Of a stretch of DNA of 64,000 nucleotides, positions 21,867 through 32,940 are shown piece after piece. Each line of letters starts with the position of its first letter. Position 1 is the first letter of the stretch. The DNA comes from Gonocerus acuteangulatus (Eukaryota > Arthropoda > Insecta > Hemiptera > Coreidae), in the NCBI GenBank assembly GCA_946811695.1, contig OX328130.1:70481342-70545341 (forward strand), given 5' to 3'. The translations under genes were made by a program, and so were the position numbers. The notes below the pieces were generated by a model. That model was not told the origin of the DNA. It made no database searches and saw only the letters and a program-made list of their open reading frames with translations.

Positions 21867-22369
21867 ATTCCACGTCTCTTGCCAACGATGTTTGATGGTG
21901 TGCAGCAGCGGTGAGGCCAGCTCACTTACCGTCAGAGAAGTGGGTGTAATAGACGGTAAATCATGAGCGGAGGACGCGAGGAATTATGTATCGTTTTTAG
22001 TGAGCTCAAAGAGTCTTTAAACAAAATAACTCTTTTGTTTTCGGTGTCCTTTATATTGTACAAAATCTACAGACTCCTGTGTCCTTTTAATCTTTTCGGC
22101 CCCTGCTTGAACACAAACCTCAAAATAAAGTCTCTCCGCTTGATAACTCAGATTCGACTAGCTGGACTTCACCATACAAAATTATTTTATAATCTCCATA
22201 AACATACTTTCATAGCATTTGAGCCATGCCCGTTATGTAAAGCTGATACCAATACAGTATTACATCTGTTACTCAACTGCCCAATCCTCCAGTGTCTTAG
22301 ATTAAAATACATCCCGATGGTTTGCAGAGGAGCTGTGCAAGACCAACTAAGTCTTCTTACTGCAGAAAA

Positions 22370-22549
22370 AAAAAATCAGTCCCGTAACAGGCCACAAGGG
22401 CCCTGAGGGGCAGATACTATAGAGGTATCTGATTCTTGACCATACGGCACACTAGGGAGATAGTATGGTCAGTACTATGCTCCGGCCGCCTGATTTTCCC
22501 CTTGGCTGCTTCGACTGCTAGAGTCATTAGCACCAACCAAGGTACCCAT

Positions 22550-22592
<43 letters not shown>

Positions 22593-22930
22593 GGCGCATC
22601 TACTTCTAGGTCATTAGCGCCGAGATCCAGGGTGCAGCGAGGAATTTTCCCAGCGAGCCTTGAGATGAGAAAATTCCTGCCGGAGGTGGGAATCGAACCC
22701 ACCATCTCCCGCTTATGAATCCAGCGCGCTAGCCACTAGACTACGGGAGACCCCGGTACCCATTATTAAATTAATTAAAGGCTGGGTTGGCCTAGGGACG
22801 GTCAGGGAGGCCGAATTCAACCCATGAACGAAGACACTAGAAGAAAAAATCTTTAGTGCTTGCTCGGGATTTGAACTCAGGCCTCCAGCTTATTAGTCCA
22901 GTGCTCTACCACTGAGCTAACCTCGCCCCC
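22370..22930 (-). mobile_element. tRNA-derived SINE (T-tailed family) in the LINE C-terminus, itself split by another SINE
   Basis: Flanked by TACTGCAGAAAA (22358-22369, 22931-22942). On the minus strand it starts GGGGCGAGGTTAGCTCAGTG (box A), has GAGTTCAAATCCCGAGC (box B), the body phrase gggttgaattcggcctccct and ends acgggactgatttttttttt. Same family as 26853-27193. The C-terminal LINE reading frame continues on both sides of the duplication. Confidence 0.8.
22554..22754 (-). mobile_element. Second tRNA-derived SINE (A-tailed family), nested
   Basis: Flanked by GGTACCCATTATT (22541-22553, 22755-22767). On the minus strand the head reads GGGGTCTCCCGTAGTCTAGT (box A-like), TGGGTTCGATTCCCACC (box B), then a short body and an A-tail of about 37. 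The head resembles a complete tRNA but it is followed by SINE body and tail, so it is not a tRNA gene. Confidence 0.8.
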
Positions 22931-23577
22931 TACTGCAGAAAAGGAAGAACTAAATAATTTATTAACATTTACAGACAAAAGTTTGTAGCTCAGGAGATTA
23001 TTGTCAATATAGGTTTACCTTTAATTTTGTAATCATAAGAAATTTTTTCTTTTTTGAACTGAAATTATACATGCATGTATCACTTTTATATATTTTTTTT
23101 TCTTTTGGTTTTTTTTTTACTTACAGACATTTTTTTGATTCAAGTTTCTGTTGGTTTCTTTGTCACTACATTTAGAAAATATTTAATTTAGTTGAGGAGC
23201 TAGTCTAAAGAATTATTTAGAATACTTTATTTGTATCTATTGGTATTTCACCTTGTATATTGTAAGGAATTATGAATTGTATATACTTTTTCTTATTATT
23301 ATAAGGGTCAACCCTTGCTATAAATACTTTTGTATTAAAAGCAATAAACTTATCTATCTATCTATCTATATTGTACAAAGCTAACAACATTGCTTGCAAC
23401 TCAGCAGAATATGAACTAGATACTGTTGCTAGTTTCTTTTGGAAAACCTTTCCTTCGATTATTGCACCAGCACCAGTTCCTGCCTCAGTCCGAGAGCCAT
23501 CACTGAAAGTAAAGAGGCTGTCAGGGTTCCCGTTAAGTATTTCTTGGAGAGAAAGGCTTTTAATATAGCTCTTGATT

Positions 23578-23695
23578 TATGAGGTAATATTTTAATAACG
23601 GGTGTTTGTTACTGGAAATTGAATGTAGATTCCAAAAATGTGACCGTTATTTACGATAACATAAATCAAAAATCCTGAAAACAATTTTTAAAAAA

Positions 23696-23744
<49 letters not shown>

Positions 23745-24657
23745 TAACCAAACTTTCCTTCGGGTTATCATACTATTGCAAAGGCAGCTGATAGTCCAGC
23801 AAATATCTAGCAGTTGGCCAACAGGTGTCGATTCTGAACAATCGTTCTAGAACACACCAGCGATAACACTAAAATATATTTAGAAAATGACGAATTACAC
23901 ATAATTAATAACATTCGTGAAAAATGTCGCTAGTCGCCCAATTAAATAAACGCATGACAAGTTGATAAATGCAATTTTCCATTGAACGTGTTAAATAGTT
24001 GTTCCGTTCCTGGAGAGATTTCTCGTGACGATTGAAGCACGGCTAATTTACTGCACGCACGACTTCCATCGAAGGTTATCCTAGCGCGCTTAGAATTGGC
24101 GTGTCGCTCACCGAGTCGCGTGCCTACGCTATACACCTTGTGCGAATGCTTGGGCGACTTTTGAACCAGATTTGAGACCTTCTGTTCAAGCAAGGACCTT
24201 TTAGTATATCATGCGCGAAATTGTGATAATTAGTGAACGGATGTTCATGTATTTTCATATTCCTTTCTGATTCTCAAATCGATATTTTCGACGGAATTCT
24301 GCACGTTTTGAGTGAATTTAAAACAATTAAACAGGTTTTTATTTTACATATTTTACTACATATTTTGATATTCTTTTTATGTTTTAATTAAAAAAATAAA
24401 GGGGAAAGCGAGAAAGAATGCTTTACCCATTGAATCTAGATTGCTGTGGTGGCTGCCATGCTTCCCCGGTGCTAATGGTCTAGGAGCAGATGCGTTTAAA
24501 AAAATATATAACAAATTATTGTTTAACGATTGTACTATTCCTTTAATCTACTCTCTAAAACAAGCGAATAAGCGAAAGAATCATGTCGATATCATTTTCC
24601 AAACTCGAGATATAAAGTTATAAATTTTCAACCTATTTTATTTTATTTCTCCTATAA
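23578..24657. other. Unassigned, with (AT)n at 23699-23741
   Basis: No recognisable gene. A G+C-richer patch at 23940-24200 has an open minus-strand frame of 83 codons with no motif that I know. Confidence 0.4.
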
Positions 24658-25105
24658 AAATCCCGCTTCCTAACATTTCATTCCAAACTGTCCTTCCATC
24701 CCAATCCTAGAGCACAAACACTTTCCTCCCAAACTCACCCCAAAAATCCGCCTAGAAGGCTCAAGAGACATTGGCCTCGTGATCAATTAACTGAATAGGG
24801 ACAAAACATTATTCTAAGTAGGAAGTGGCAGTATTGATTGGCTCCTTCCAAAATTGTTATTATCTTTATTTTTATTGTGTTATTATTTTTATTATTATTT
24901 CCTATTCATTGTTTTTGTTTGTTTTGTTTTTTATGTACTTTTTCTTTCTTTTTTTATTTTTTTTTATTTTTTATTTATTTGCTTATTTGTTTTTTATTTC
25001 AACTCAATTTCTGTATATAATCATTATTTTTATCTGAGAGCAAACTTAACTAATTTACTCTCCAAATGTACAGATGTTAAATAAACGTATTACTAAAAAA
25101 AAAAA
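24658..25105 (+). pseudogene. 5'-truncated Jockey LINE tail, 13-bp target duplication
   Basis: Flanked by ATTTCTCCTATAA (24645-24657, 25106-25118). The start encodes HPNPRAQTLSSQTHPKNPPR, the last residues of the Jockey ORF2 at 12963, up to a stop near 24797; then a 3' UTR with long T-rich stretches and an A-tail. Hydrophobic frames in the UTR (24825-25084) are products of the T-rich sequence. Confidence 0.85.
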
Positions 25106-25118
25106 ATTTCTCCTATAA

Positions 25119-26852
25119 CTCCTAAGATGCATTATACGGAACGCTCGGACACGTGTCGACTAGTTTTCGATGAAAAATCACCAGTGAAAAGTAGGCCTGA
25201 TCGGTGACCCCACCACTGTATACTCACGAGATCAGACCGGCGTCATTTAACGTTAGAGAATTTAAAAATGCATTTTGTTGCATAAAATTTTCCAAAATAA
25301 TGTTCATCTTTAAAAATTATCAACTTCTATTTCCCCCTTTTAAAATGAGCTCTTAATTTTTAATTATGTTTTGTTTTGTTTTTTCAATATGTAATAGAGT
25401 TTTAGTCATTTTGTTCAATATATTTTCAACTTTTGTTCTTTCCATGTATATATATTTTTTTTAAATTCATTTATTTATGAGCACCCGCAACTAAGGTGAT
25501 GTGCTCGAAACAATTATACAGATTCATTTCTAGTTGTAATTAAAAAAAAAATAATATAAATAAAGAAATACATTGTGAATTCTTAATAATAACAGATAAA
25601 TTACATTAGAACAATGTTCATGTAGTTACAAATAAGGCCTGTTTACAATTACTTCGTGGAAGAAGGTGTAAAATAAGAAGTTGTTTAGCACTGTTGTTGA
25701 TACTGTGAATAAGGTATATACAAGATTTGATAATGAACAAAATTATTAAACAACGTAAGAATCGGGAAAACGAGAAATGCAGTAACTCTTAGGAGGGGAA
25801 AATGTATTAGTAACAGAAAAGGTGAAAATAAGAAGAGAAGGAAAAAAAATATATATAATAAAAACAAATAAAAAAAAAAATAAAAAATTTAAAAAAATAA
25901 ATAAATAAATAAAAAAAAAGAATAAAGTAAATATAGAAATGAATATTAGTAAATTAAAAATAAATAAATACATAAAAATAATAATAATAATAAATATATT
26001 TATAGCCGAAGTCAAAAAAAAGAAAGAAAACAAAAAAAAAAAAAAAAAAAAAAAAAAAAACGTTGAGCGTTATGGTGTTAAATTGATTCGGATATACGAG
26101 TATATTCGTATTATAAACACAAGAATATCAATGTATAATGTCTAGAAATGAGGATTTACTTTTATAATAACAGAGTTCGTACTAGTTATCTATGATTTTC
26201 TTTTCAATATTTTATAGTATTTTTTATTACATATTTCATTATAAATAGTTAAATATATATGTAAATATTTTGAATTTTATTTTACATGAACATCCGTTCC
26301 CTGGTGATAATTATTAGGGTGTCCATACACAGTGAGAAATATGTCAAGATTTGGACTGCGCAGTCCAATTCCTCACCGTGTTTGGGTCATCTTTGAGGCC
26401 AGAGTTGAACTGTACAGTCCATCGAATTAGAATGATAAAACCAATAGATTAACTGTACAGTCCAATGAGACCCGTACGGTGCATTCCAGGCCTGACGTGT
26501 CTGGACAACATTGATAGATATATTTTTTCCATCAATCCAAATATTTGGAAATTGGAAAAGTCAAAAAACAACAAAACAATTCTAAATCTGGCTGCTTACT
26601 CCAACATAACACTTAAAATCTCTTACACTAAACTTATAGATCATTTTTTGCTACTTAATGCATGTATATCCTAAATTATTACCTTAAAATTATAATAAAT
26701 AACATAGAATATAGTATATTTGAAAATAGAAATAAGTGCATATCAATCATATAAACAATAACACTATTATATAAAAATATGACACTAGCAAATTATAAAT
26801 TAAAAAAAAATTATAAACAAATCATTTCTTAGGTTTAGATATTAAATAGAGG
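25119..26852. other. AT-rich intergenic block with A-run at 26033-26060
   Basis: Mostly A/T-rich simple sequence. Around 26330-26500 there are repeated actgtacagtcca / ggactgcgcagtcc motifs and cacagtgagaaat/attcctcaccgtgt in inverse order, suggesting a decayed TIR element; ends not defined. Confidence 0.35.
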
Positions 26853-27193
26853 GGGGCGAGGTTAGCTCAGTGGTAGAGCACTGGACTAATAAGTTGGAGG
26901 ACCTGAGATTAAATCCCGAGCAAGCACTAAAGATTTTTTCTTTTAGTGTCTTCGTTCATGGGTTGAATTCGGCCTCCCTGACAGTCCATAGGCCAACCCA
27001 GCCTTTAATAAATTTAAGAATGACTAATGACTCTAGCAGTCGAAGCGGTCAAGGGGAAAATCAGGCGGCCGGAGCATAGTACAGACCACACTATCTCCCG
27101 ACTGTGCCGTATGGTCATGAATCAGATACCTCTATAGTATCTGCCTCTCAGGGCCCTTGTGGCCTGTTATGGGACTGTTTTTTTTTTATTATT
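26853..27193 (+). mobile_element. tRNA-derived SINE, full length, T-tailed family
   Basis: Head GGGGCGAGGTTAGCTCAGTG with box A and a weak box B (GATTAAATCCC), body with gggttgaattcggcctccct and aaaatcaggcggccgg, end ggcctgttatgggactg and then a T-run with ATT repeats. Flanked by attaaatagag / attaaattgag (26841-26851, 27194-27204; 10 of 11 match). About 330 bp. Confidence 0.8.
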
Positions 27194-27204
27194 ATTAAAT
27201 TGAG

Positions 27205-27989
27205 AAGTCATTTGAATTCTGAACAAAATCCCTAATCGTTTAACTATTCGTTTCTGATATAATGTATTTATACCTGCTAATAAAAGTAGAATATTTGTCA
27301 ATTTCTTTAATTTTTCTAGGGAAGTAGTTGTAAATAATCGCTCCATTATAGATGTTATGCATATTGCTCTATTTATAAATTATTAGTCTGCTTTGTCGAA
27401 TATAAATGCCCCCCCCCCTCCCCTCGACTTAAACAGGTGCATATATTCTTTTCCACAAATTACAATATTTCTAGAATGTGCAAAGATGGGATCGTCAAAA
27501 TTTTAAATATTTGAGAGTATATTTGATTCATATACAGTGCGTCTACTATAACTGGACTGTGTAGTCCCTGCCTTGAGTTTTTTTTCCTCACCAAAGTATC
27601 CCTATGGTGTGGGAGTTTATTTAATTTTTTCTGCACAACACATGCCATTTTGGCATATCTTGTGCGTATGAGATACTTTACATTCATGTTGTTATTGATT
27701 CAATTATTCAATTTGTTTTTTCTAATATATAAAATAAACAATTTCTTATAAAACACACAGAATTATTATACAATTTAAGACTTATCTTAACATAAACAAT
27801 TTCTTATAAAATAGACAAAAATTTTGTAATATTTAGACTTATTTTAAAATAAACAATTTCTTATTAATTAGCAAAATTATAATACAATTTTAAAACTTAT
27901 CTTAAGTTTTAACGGGACATACTCTTATCAGGGAGTGCCCCTTTCCTCTCTCAGTTGGTAAATGTTTTTGGCTAATTTATTTAAAATGG
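27205..27989. other. AT-rich sequence with a short internal repeat
   Basis: At 27740-27860 the phrase ataaacaatttcttataaa recurs three times at intervals of about 55 bp. No gene seen. Confidence 0.5.
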
Positions 27990-28073
27990 AGAAATAATCA
28001 GTAAATAGCTTTTTGGGGCTGTTTGGTAAAGAATGGCCAATCAGCCCCAAAAAGCTATTTACTGATTATTTCT
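27990..28073. repeat. Inverted repeat, 32-bp arms, 20-bp loop
   Basis: Arms 27990-28021 and 28042-28073 are exact inverted complements, each with gtaaatagctttttggggct. It lies just past the stop-side end of the LINE fragment at 28074-28600. Confidence 0.85.
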
Positions 28074-28600
28074 AGAGAGTTTTTTTTAAATGTTTTTGTA
28101 AATGTTGTGTTTGCCTGCATTCGTATATTAAGTGAGTGTATGTCTGTACTGTGTGGTTATCCCATGTGCATGTGTCAGTGTCTGTAAGTTTGAATCTGTA
28201 TAAGTATGAGTTTGTATTTCCATGTCCTGTCAGTAGTGGTGTTAGTGGGAATGTCAGAGGTAGAACTGTTTCTGAGTGTTTGATTTGTGGTATGAACATC
28301 TTCAGGTGTGATCCTTTTTCTGTTGTTTCCCATCTTTGTTCCTATTTACCATGACTAGTTTCTCTCAGCAAAGACTTCACACTTCCAATTGATAGTTTGT
28401 TTTATACATTATTATCGGCGATGCGAGATGCAGTTTTAGCGAGGTTATCTACTATTTCATTTTCCATTATTCCTGCGTGTGTCTTGACCCATGTGAAATG
28501 TATTTGTATTTGTTTCTGGTATATCAGTGATATAGTGTCTTTTATTTGTTCTATATTTTTTTTAGGTACATGGCCAGCTCGTCTAAAAAGTGTTTTTTTT
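28074..28600 (-). pseudogene. LINE fragment: end of RNase H and C-terminus
   Basis: The minus frame 28402-28600 has FTWVKTHAGIMENEIVDNLA, the final RNase H block (H and D residues present). After a frame change, 28299-28074 reads LTPLLTGHGNTNSYLYRFKL followed by TCTWDNHTVQTYTHLIYEC, the Cys/His-containing C-terminus typical of RNase H-bearing LINEs of the R1/I groups. Truncated at both ends. Confidence 0.7.
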
Positions 28601-28936
28601 TCGTCAGATCCAAAAAAACATTGAATTAGTAAATGAGCTTCTATTAAACAATGATTCTTTGTCATGTGCCTACGAAGATGGAGATCCATCTTTTGAACTG
28701 GAAAGTTTACACATTTCAGATTCTGAATAATAAATAGTCTAAGCTGAACTAGTTACTATACTGGAAAATCTCTCTAATCAAGTTGACAAGCATAATTGGT
28801 GTGATTTTAGGAAAAATATTAACCAAAAAAAAACACGTAGTGATTAGAGACTCTAAAAGTTATTAAGATAAGGAGACAGGGCTCCTTGTACAAAGATTGA
28901 AGTTGGAACCCCAAAGAAGTATCACCCGGACCCCAG
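28601..28936 (+). other. Unassigned; possible fragment of an unknown ORF at 28623-28731
   Basis: A plus frame of about 36 codons with an acidic end (LSCAYEDGDPSFELESLHIS then DSE and stop) has protein-like composition, but no start, family or partner is visible. Confidence 0.25.
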
Positions 28937-29627
28937 AAAGTCCGTCACGCTGGAGCTGCATAACTAAGCACTTTCCCAAGAATTAGGTAGGGTCGAGTGC
29001 AATGCTGTATAATTTGCTTAAAATAACCTGAATAGATAAATAAAATAAAAACATAAATTGTTCTGCTCTTTTGCTTTTATGAGCAGCCGTTTCAATTATT
29101 AATTTTGTAATTAATTTCCTTCCAGGGTTTTGTGTATGCGTGGTACTACACTACGTAATAAATACGCAAAGCTCAACATATTCATCTATTGATCTTGATG
29201 AGTTTCGCGAACATACGTTTGGCGGGAGAATTCAATTCAAACATAGTACAAAGTAACACCTCCTCCCCTTTCCGATAGACCGATTTAGTTAATTTTCATA
29301 TCACTTCTTTCTTATTAGATACCCAGGATGTATAAAGAGTTTCGTTACAATACAACAGAAATTACGACCGGTATAAGGAAATTAGTAATTTCTGTCCGGA
29401 GTAAACCCCCCCTTCTAGTGAACCGATTTAGTTTATTTTTACAACACATTTTTCTCTTCAGTTGACCTCAACAAATACTGAGTTTCGTTAAAATATAACA
29501 ACAATTATGGCTGGTATTGACAAATAACTACTTTGGCTCCGGAGTAACCCCCCCCCCTCCGGATGGGATGTTGTTGGTTAACGAACTCGTTCAATTGTTT
29601 GATGGGGGAATACTATATACCAAGTTT
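28937..29627 (+). mobile_element. RC-1 family element, copy E, 5' part (split by R1/LOA-like LINE)
   Basis: 5' tip AAAGTCCGTCACGCTGGAGC, AAGCACTTTCC block, modules, ggttaacgaactcgttcaat and gatgggggaatactatatac. It ends at the LINE target duplication; the 3' half continues at 37422. Confidence 0.75.
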
Positions 29628-29998
29628 AGGCGTAGGGAGGTGGCGGTCCTATCGCCCGGTCTTTTGACCGCAGTCAGCCACTGGCCCTCCAGGTTGGGGG
29701 AACATAAACACTGACACACACACACCACACTAAATACAGCACACTACACACACCCCACACCAAAAAAAAAAACTAAGGACATCTACAGTACATAACCTAG
29801 GATCACCTTCAGTAGGCAAATGACTTGGATGGTCATAAAACATCCCCCAATCCAAGGTGGAACAGCATGGGCCGTTGGACGAATGGCTGAGGGGAACTCA
29901 GTCCTACCATGCGGACTCTGGATACCGGGCGACCTCCAGTTTAAAGGACTGCCTTACTGCAGTATGCGGGGCTCTGCTGCAGGTGACCTTTAGATCCC

Positions 29999-31201
29999 TT
30001 GCTTCTCGTGGGAACAATTGAAGAATTGAATAATGAATCTTTGTCTTCGGACATAACAACAACGGAGGCTCTAACGCCCCTATCGATCGAGTTCAATCTC
30101 GACCTTCTGGAGAGGTTTGCCTCCGAGGAAGAAGGGAACGCCAACATGGAGTTGGAAACGGAGGGGATGCTAATTCCACCACCTGTACAGGAGGAGGAGC
30201 ATGCTCACACTGACAAGGGGGAGGAGAAATCCATGCCCCCTACCACCAGCAATAAGAAGATTAAGCTTGGTGGAGCTACTAGGAGACGCTTTCGCTGGCT
30301 CCCAAGACATGGGTACAGCAAGGAAGAAGCTACCGAGATGTGCAGGGACCCTATGGGAACGTATGGGACCAAGAAGAAGAGGAGCAGATCTGAGGAGGAG
30401 GGTGAGAGGACTCGCTCCAGTGAGGCTACTCCTGTGGCGCGCAGCAAAAGGGCTAAGCTGAGCTCATCTGTGCAACAGTCACAGGAAGGAAAAGAACGGG
30501 AGCGGGACATGGCTCCAGCTCTCTCGTACCGGAGAGCCCTTGAAGGGGTGAGGATTGGCATCTGCTGTCAGGAACACCCCACAGTTCAACTTGAAGGTGA
30601 GCAGTTTGAACTGATTAAGGAGGCTCTCCTATTGAAAATAGGCGAGGAACCGGACAGGGAGGTGAAGGTTCGGTTCTATGATATAATATGGAAGGGCGGC
30701 TGGATACAGCTTGTATGCTCAAACCAGGAGACAGCTGACTGGGTCCTGGAGAATGGTCCACTCCTAACACCGTGGGAAGGGGCCAAATTAAAGGTCCTGA
30801 AGGAGCAAGACCTACCTCGTAGGAGTACCTTAATTGTGTATCTCCCTAAAACAGACAAAGAGGACAAAGCGCTTCTTAATTTGCTAAGGGCTCAGAACAC
30901 AAAGGACTTAAGGATAGAATCCTGGAGAGTGTACAGTAGAGATGATTCGATGCCTAGAATCACTCAGCTTGCTATGGGGATCGACGAGGATACATCCCAC
31001 AAGCTTCTGGAAGGCATAGACATGCTGCACTACGGCTTTCACAGTCTTAAATATAGGGTGATTGGAGGCCGTAAGGGGAAGGAGGCAAGGGGAGGCGAAA
31101 GTTCCGTGCCTGTGGTAGAGAAGATGCGAGAGAGAGAAGAAGGAGTAGCCACGGTGGATAAGGAAAAAGGAAAAGATAAGCAAGTAGCGCGTGACTCCTG
31201 A
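29999..31201 (+). CDS. ORF1 of the R1/LOA-like LINE (DUF4780-like)
   Basis: 400 codons, open throughout. The first third is acidic; then comes a basic stretch with RSKRAKLSS (possible nuclear signal), and from about residue 178 to 360 an alpha/beta region (RRALEGVRIGICCQE, GGWIQLVCSNQETADWVLEN, WRVYSRDDSMPRITQLAMGI) resembling the DUF4780 domain found in ORF1 of insect LINEs. No CCHC knuckle. The C-terminus is Lys/Glu-rich. In such elements ORF1 binds the element RNA. The start at 29999 is the first ATG in this frame. Clade naming is from general resemblance, not alignment. Confidence 0.7.
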   Translation: MLLVGTIEELNNESLSSDITTTEALTPLSIEFNLDLLERFASEEEGNANMELETEGMLIPPPVQEEEHAHTDKGEEKSMPPTTSNKKIKLGGATRRRFRWLPRHGYSKEEATEMCRDPMGTYGTKKKRSRSEEEGERTRSSEATPVARSKRAKLSSSVQQSQEGKERERDMAPALSYRRALEGVRIGICCQEHPTVQLEGEQFELIKEALLLKIGEEPDREVKVRFYDIIWKGGWIQLVCSNQETADWVLENGPLLTPWEGAKLKVLKEQDLPRRSTLIVYLPKTDKEDKALLNLLRAQNTKDLRIESWRVYSRDDSMPRITQLAMGIDEDTSHKLLEGIDMLHYGFHSLKYRVIGGRKGKEARGGESSVPVVEKMREREEGVATVDKEKGKDKQVARDS

Positions 31202-31509
31202 GGGATCGGAAGGGAGAGCTAGAGAGGAGAAGAGGGCTGTGGATGCTACAGCCAAGAGGGATGACATGAGACCCAGCACCTCAAGGAAGGAAGAGGAAGA
31301 AGAGGAGAGAAGGAAAAGATCTCGCCGTCCTCCCCTTGCTCATAGTCATAGGGACAAAGTAGAAGAAAAGAACAGGCAGGGTAGGAGAAGCCACTCCACA
31401 CCGACCCGAAGAGAAGGGCGCTACTCACCTGGAAGAAGAAGGGAGGATGACAGGCTAGGGTGGCGCACCGAGAAGCGGGGACCCAGGGGCTCAGGGAAAA
31501 GGAGCCTCA

Positions 31510-32940
31510 TACCACGACCTTGAGTGTAAACTTAAGGTTCGTGCAGGTGAACCTTCATCGTGCAAGGGCAGCGAACAGCGTCCTGACTAGAGGGTTCATC
31601 TCCAAAAAATTAGACGTAGGGATCCTTCAGGAACCCTGGGCAGGCACAGGAACTGTAATGGGCCTTTCATCTAAAGCAGGTAAGCTAATCTACTGTACAA
31701 GTGTTGACAGACCAAGAGCAGCCCTGCTGATTAACAAAAGAGTAAACTTTTACTCTGTTCCAAGCTTCATTAGTAGGGACCTGGTTGCGGTGGTCATAGA
31801 GGTGCCGACAGCGAGAGGAAGACGGGAGGTGCTGATTGCCTCGGCCTACTTTCCTGGAGATGCTGTGGAAGTACCTCCTAACGAAGTAAATGCCCTGGTC
31901 AATTACTGCAAGGACAGGAACCTAGACCTAATAATGGGTTGCGATGCCAACGCTCACAACAAGGTGATTACTTAATATCTAACAATATTGATGTAGCTAA
32001 TCGAGGCTCTGAGCCCACCTTTGTTACAGCAAATAGAAGTGAGGTGTTGGATCTCACACTGACAAAACAGTCCTTTAGTAAAATGATACTCAATTGGCAC
32101 GTCTCCAAGGAGGTCTCGATGTCTGACCATCGGCAGATAAGGTTTGAGGTCGGGGCAAGAATGGAGGCCCCACAACAGGTGAGAATTCCAAAACTGACAA
32201 ATTGGACCCTTTACGACAACATACTCCTAGAGGAGTATGAAGGAGAGGAGTTAGCAGTGGGTACTACAAAGGAACTGGAAAGAACCTCTGTAAAAATCCA
32301 CAACGCCATGCATGAGGCGTTTGAAATTAGCTGCCCGCCAAGAATTAAAAGGCAAGAAAAGGAGCCACCATGGTGGAACAGCGAATTGGAAAAGCTCAGG
32401 AAAAAGGCCAGGGGGCTTTTCAATCGGGCAAAACAAAATGGTAATTGGAGGGACTATAAACAGTCCCTGACGGAGTACAACAAAGGAATCAGGCAGGCTA
32501 AGAGAAGGACCTGGAGAGATTTCTGCAAAGATGTTAGTAGCCTACCAGAGGCTGCTAGGCTACAGAAAGTGCTTGCCAAAAGGCACACAAATGAAATGGG
32601 ACTGCTAAAGAGACCCGATGGGACGATTACGAGCAACCTGGAAGAGACAGTTAGGGAGCTACTAGTGACCCACTTCCCAGACTGCTCAGACGAAACAGAG
32701 GAGACAGATGAGCCTCGGGGGCATGAAAATGCAAACAAATGGATGCTTCAAGCAGCCAAGAAAATCTTTACAATTGAAAAGGTAAAGTGGGCAATAGGAA
32801 CCTTCAAGCCTTACAAGGCTCCTGGAGGAGATGGTATTATCCCTGCTCAGGCACTCTAGCAGCCATGTTTCAGGCAAGCTATGCACATGGATACATCCCC
32901 TGTCTCTGGAGGGACACGGATGTGATCTTTATCCCCAAAA
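31510..32940 (+). pseudogene. ORF2 of the R1/LOA-like LINE: endonuclease and RT start
   Basis: The endonuclease begins RFVQVNLHRARAANS, the Q-x-NL-x-R-x-A signature of the R1/LOA group, then LQEPWAG (catalytic E) and MGCDANAHN. A small deletion plus frameshift at about 31965 removes the block after NAHN. It continues with VLDLTLTK and SMSDHRQIRFEV (catalytic D/H). The RT N-terminus follows: PYKAPGGDGI, and in another frame YIPCLWRDTDVIFIPK, where the sequence is broken by the palindrome. Confidence 0.8.

Larger units (their letters stand above)
22065..23366 (+). mobile_element. 5'-truncated LINE inserted in the I-clade-like fragment, 13-bp target duplication
   Basis: Flanked by TATATTGTACAAA (22052-22064 and 23367-23379). 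Carries the C-terminus of an RT protein: CPLCKADTNTVLHLLLNCPI (CCHC), interrupted by a SINE and resuming at 22943 to the stop near 22988. The 3' UTR ends in a (TATC)n tail (about 23350-23366) rather than poly(A). Confidence 0.8.
21198..23577 (-). pseudogene. I-clade-like LINE fragment, minus strand, split by a second LINE
   Basis: 5' part 23380-23577: RNase H start with FTFSDGSRTEAGTGAGAII and YSAELQAMLLAL. It continues across the insertion at 22064-21970 with VILFKDSLSSLKTI. Further on, after a frame change, it reads HRWQETWNE and then the tandemly repeated segment (21530-21866) with PWETSSRSCRNE, corresponding to the linker before the CCHC in related elements. The zinc motif is lost. The region down to the poly(T) run is AT-rich 3' UTR. 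Interrupted at 22065-23366 by another LINE with a 13-bp duplication. Confidence 0.75.

Noticed and set aside
21519..21966. Antisense frame over the 81-bp tandem repeat (21607-21966, plus)
   Set aside because: The minus strand carries the recognisable LINE residues; the plus frame is open only because the unit length is a multiple of three.
22679..22754. tRNA gene on the minus strand
   Set aside because: Good boxes A and B, but followed by a SINE body and A-tail inside a target duplication.
24825..25084. Hydrophobic frames that look like small membrane proteins
   Set aside because: They lie in the T-rich 3' UTR of a truncated LINE defined by a perfect target duplication.
26853..26925. tRNA gene
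   Set aside because: The head belongs to a full SINE with body, T-tail and flanking duplication; box B is degraded.
28402..28689. First 25-30 residues of the minus frame as part of RNase H
   Set aside because: They do not fit the RNase H pattern and overlap a plus-strand protein-like frame; the LINE fragment probably begins near 28600.
30205..30561. 118-codon minus frame
   Set aside because: Shadow of the LINE ORF1 on the plus strand.
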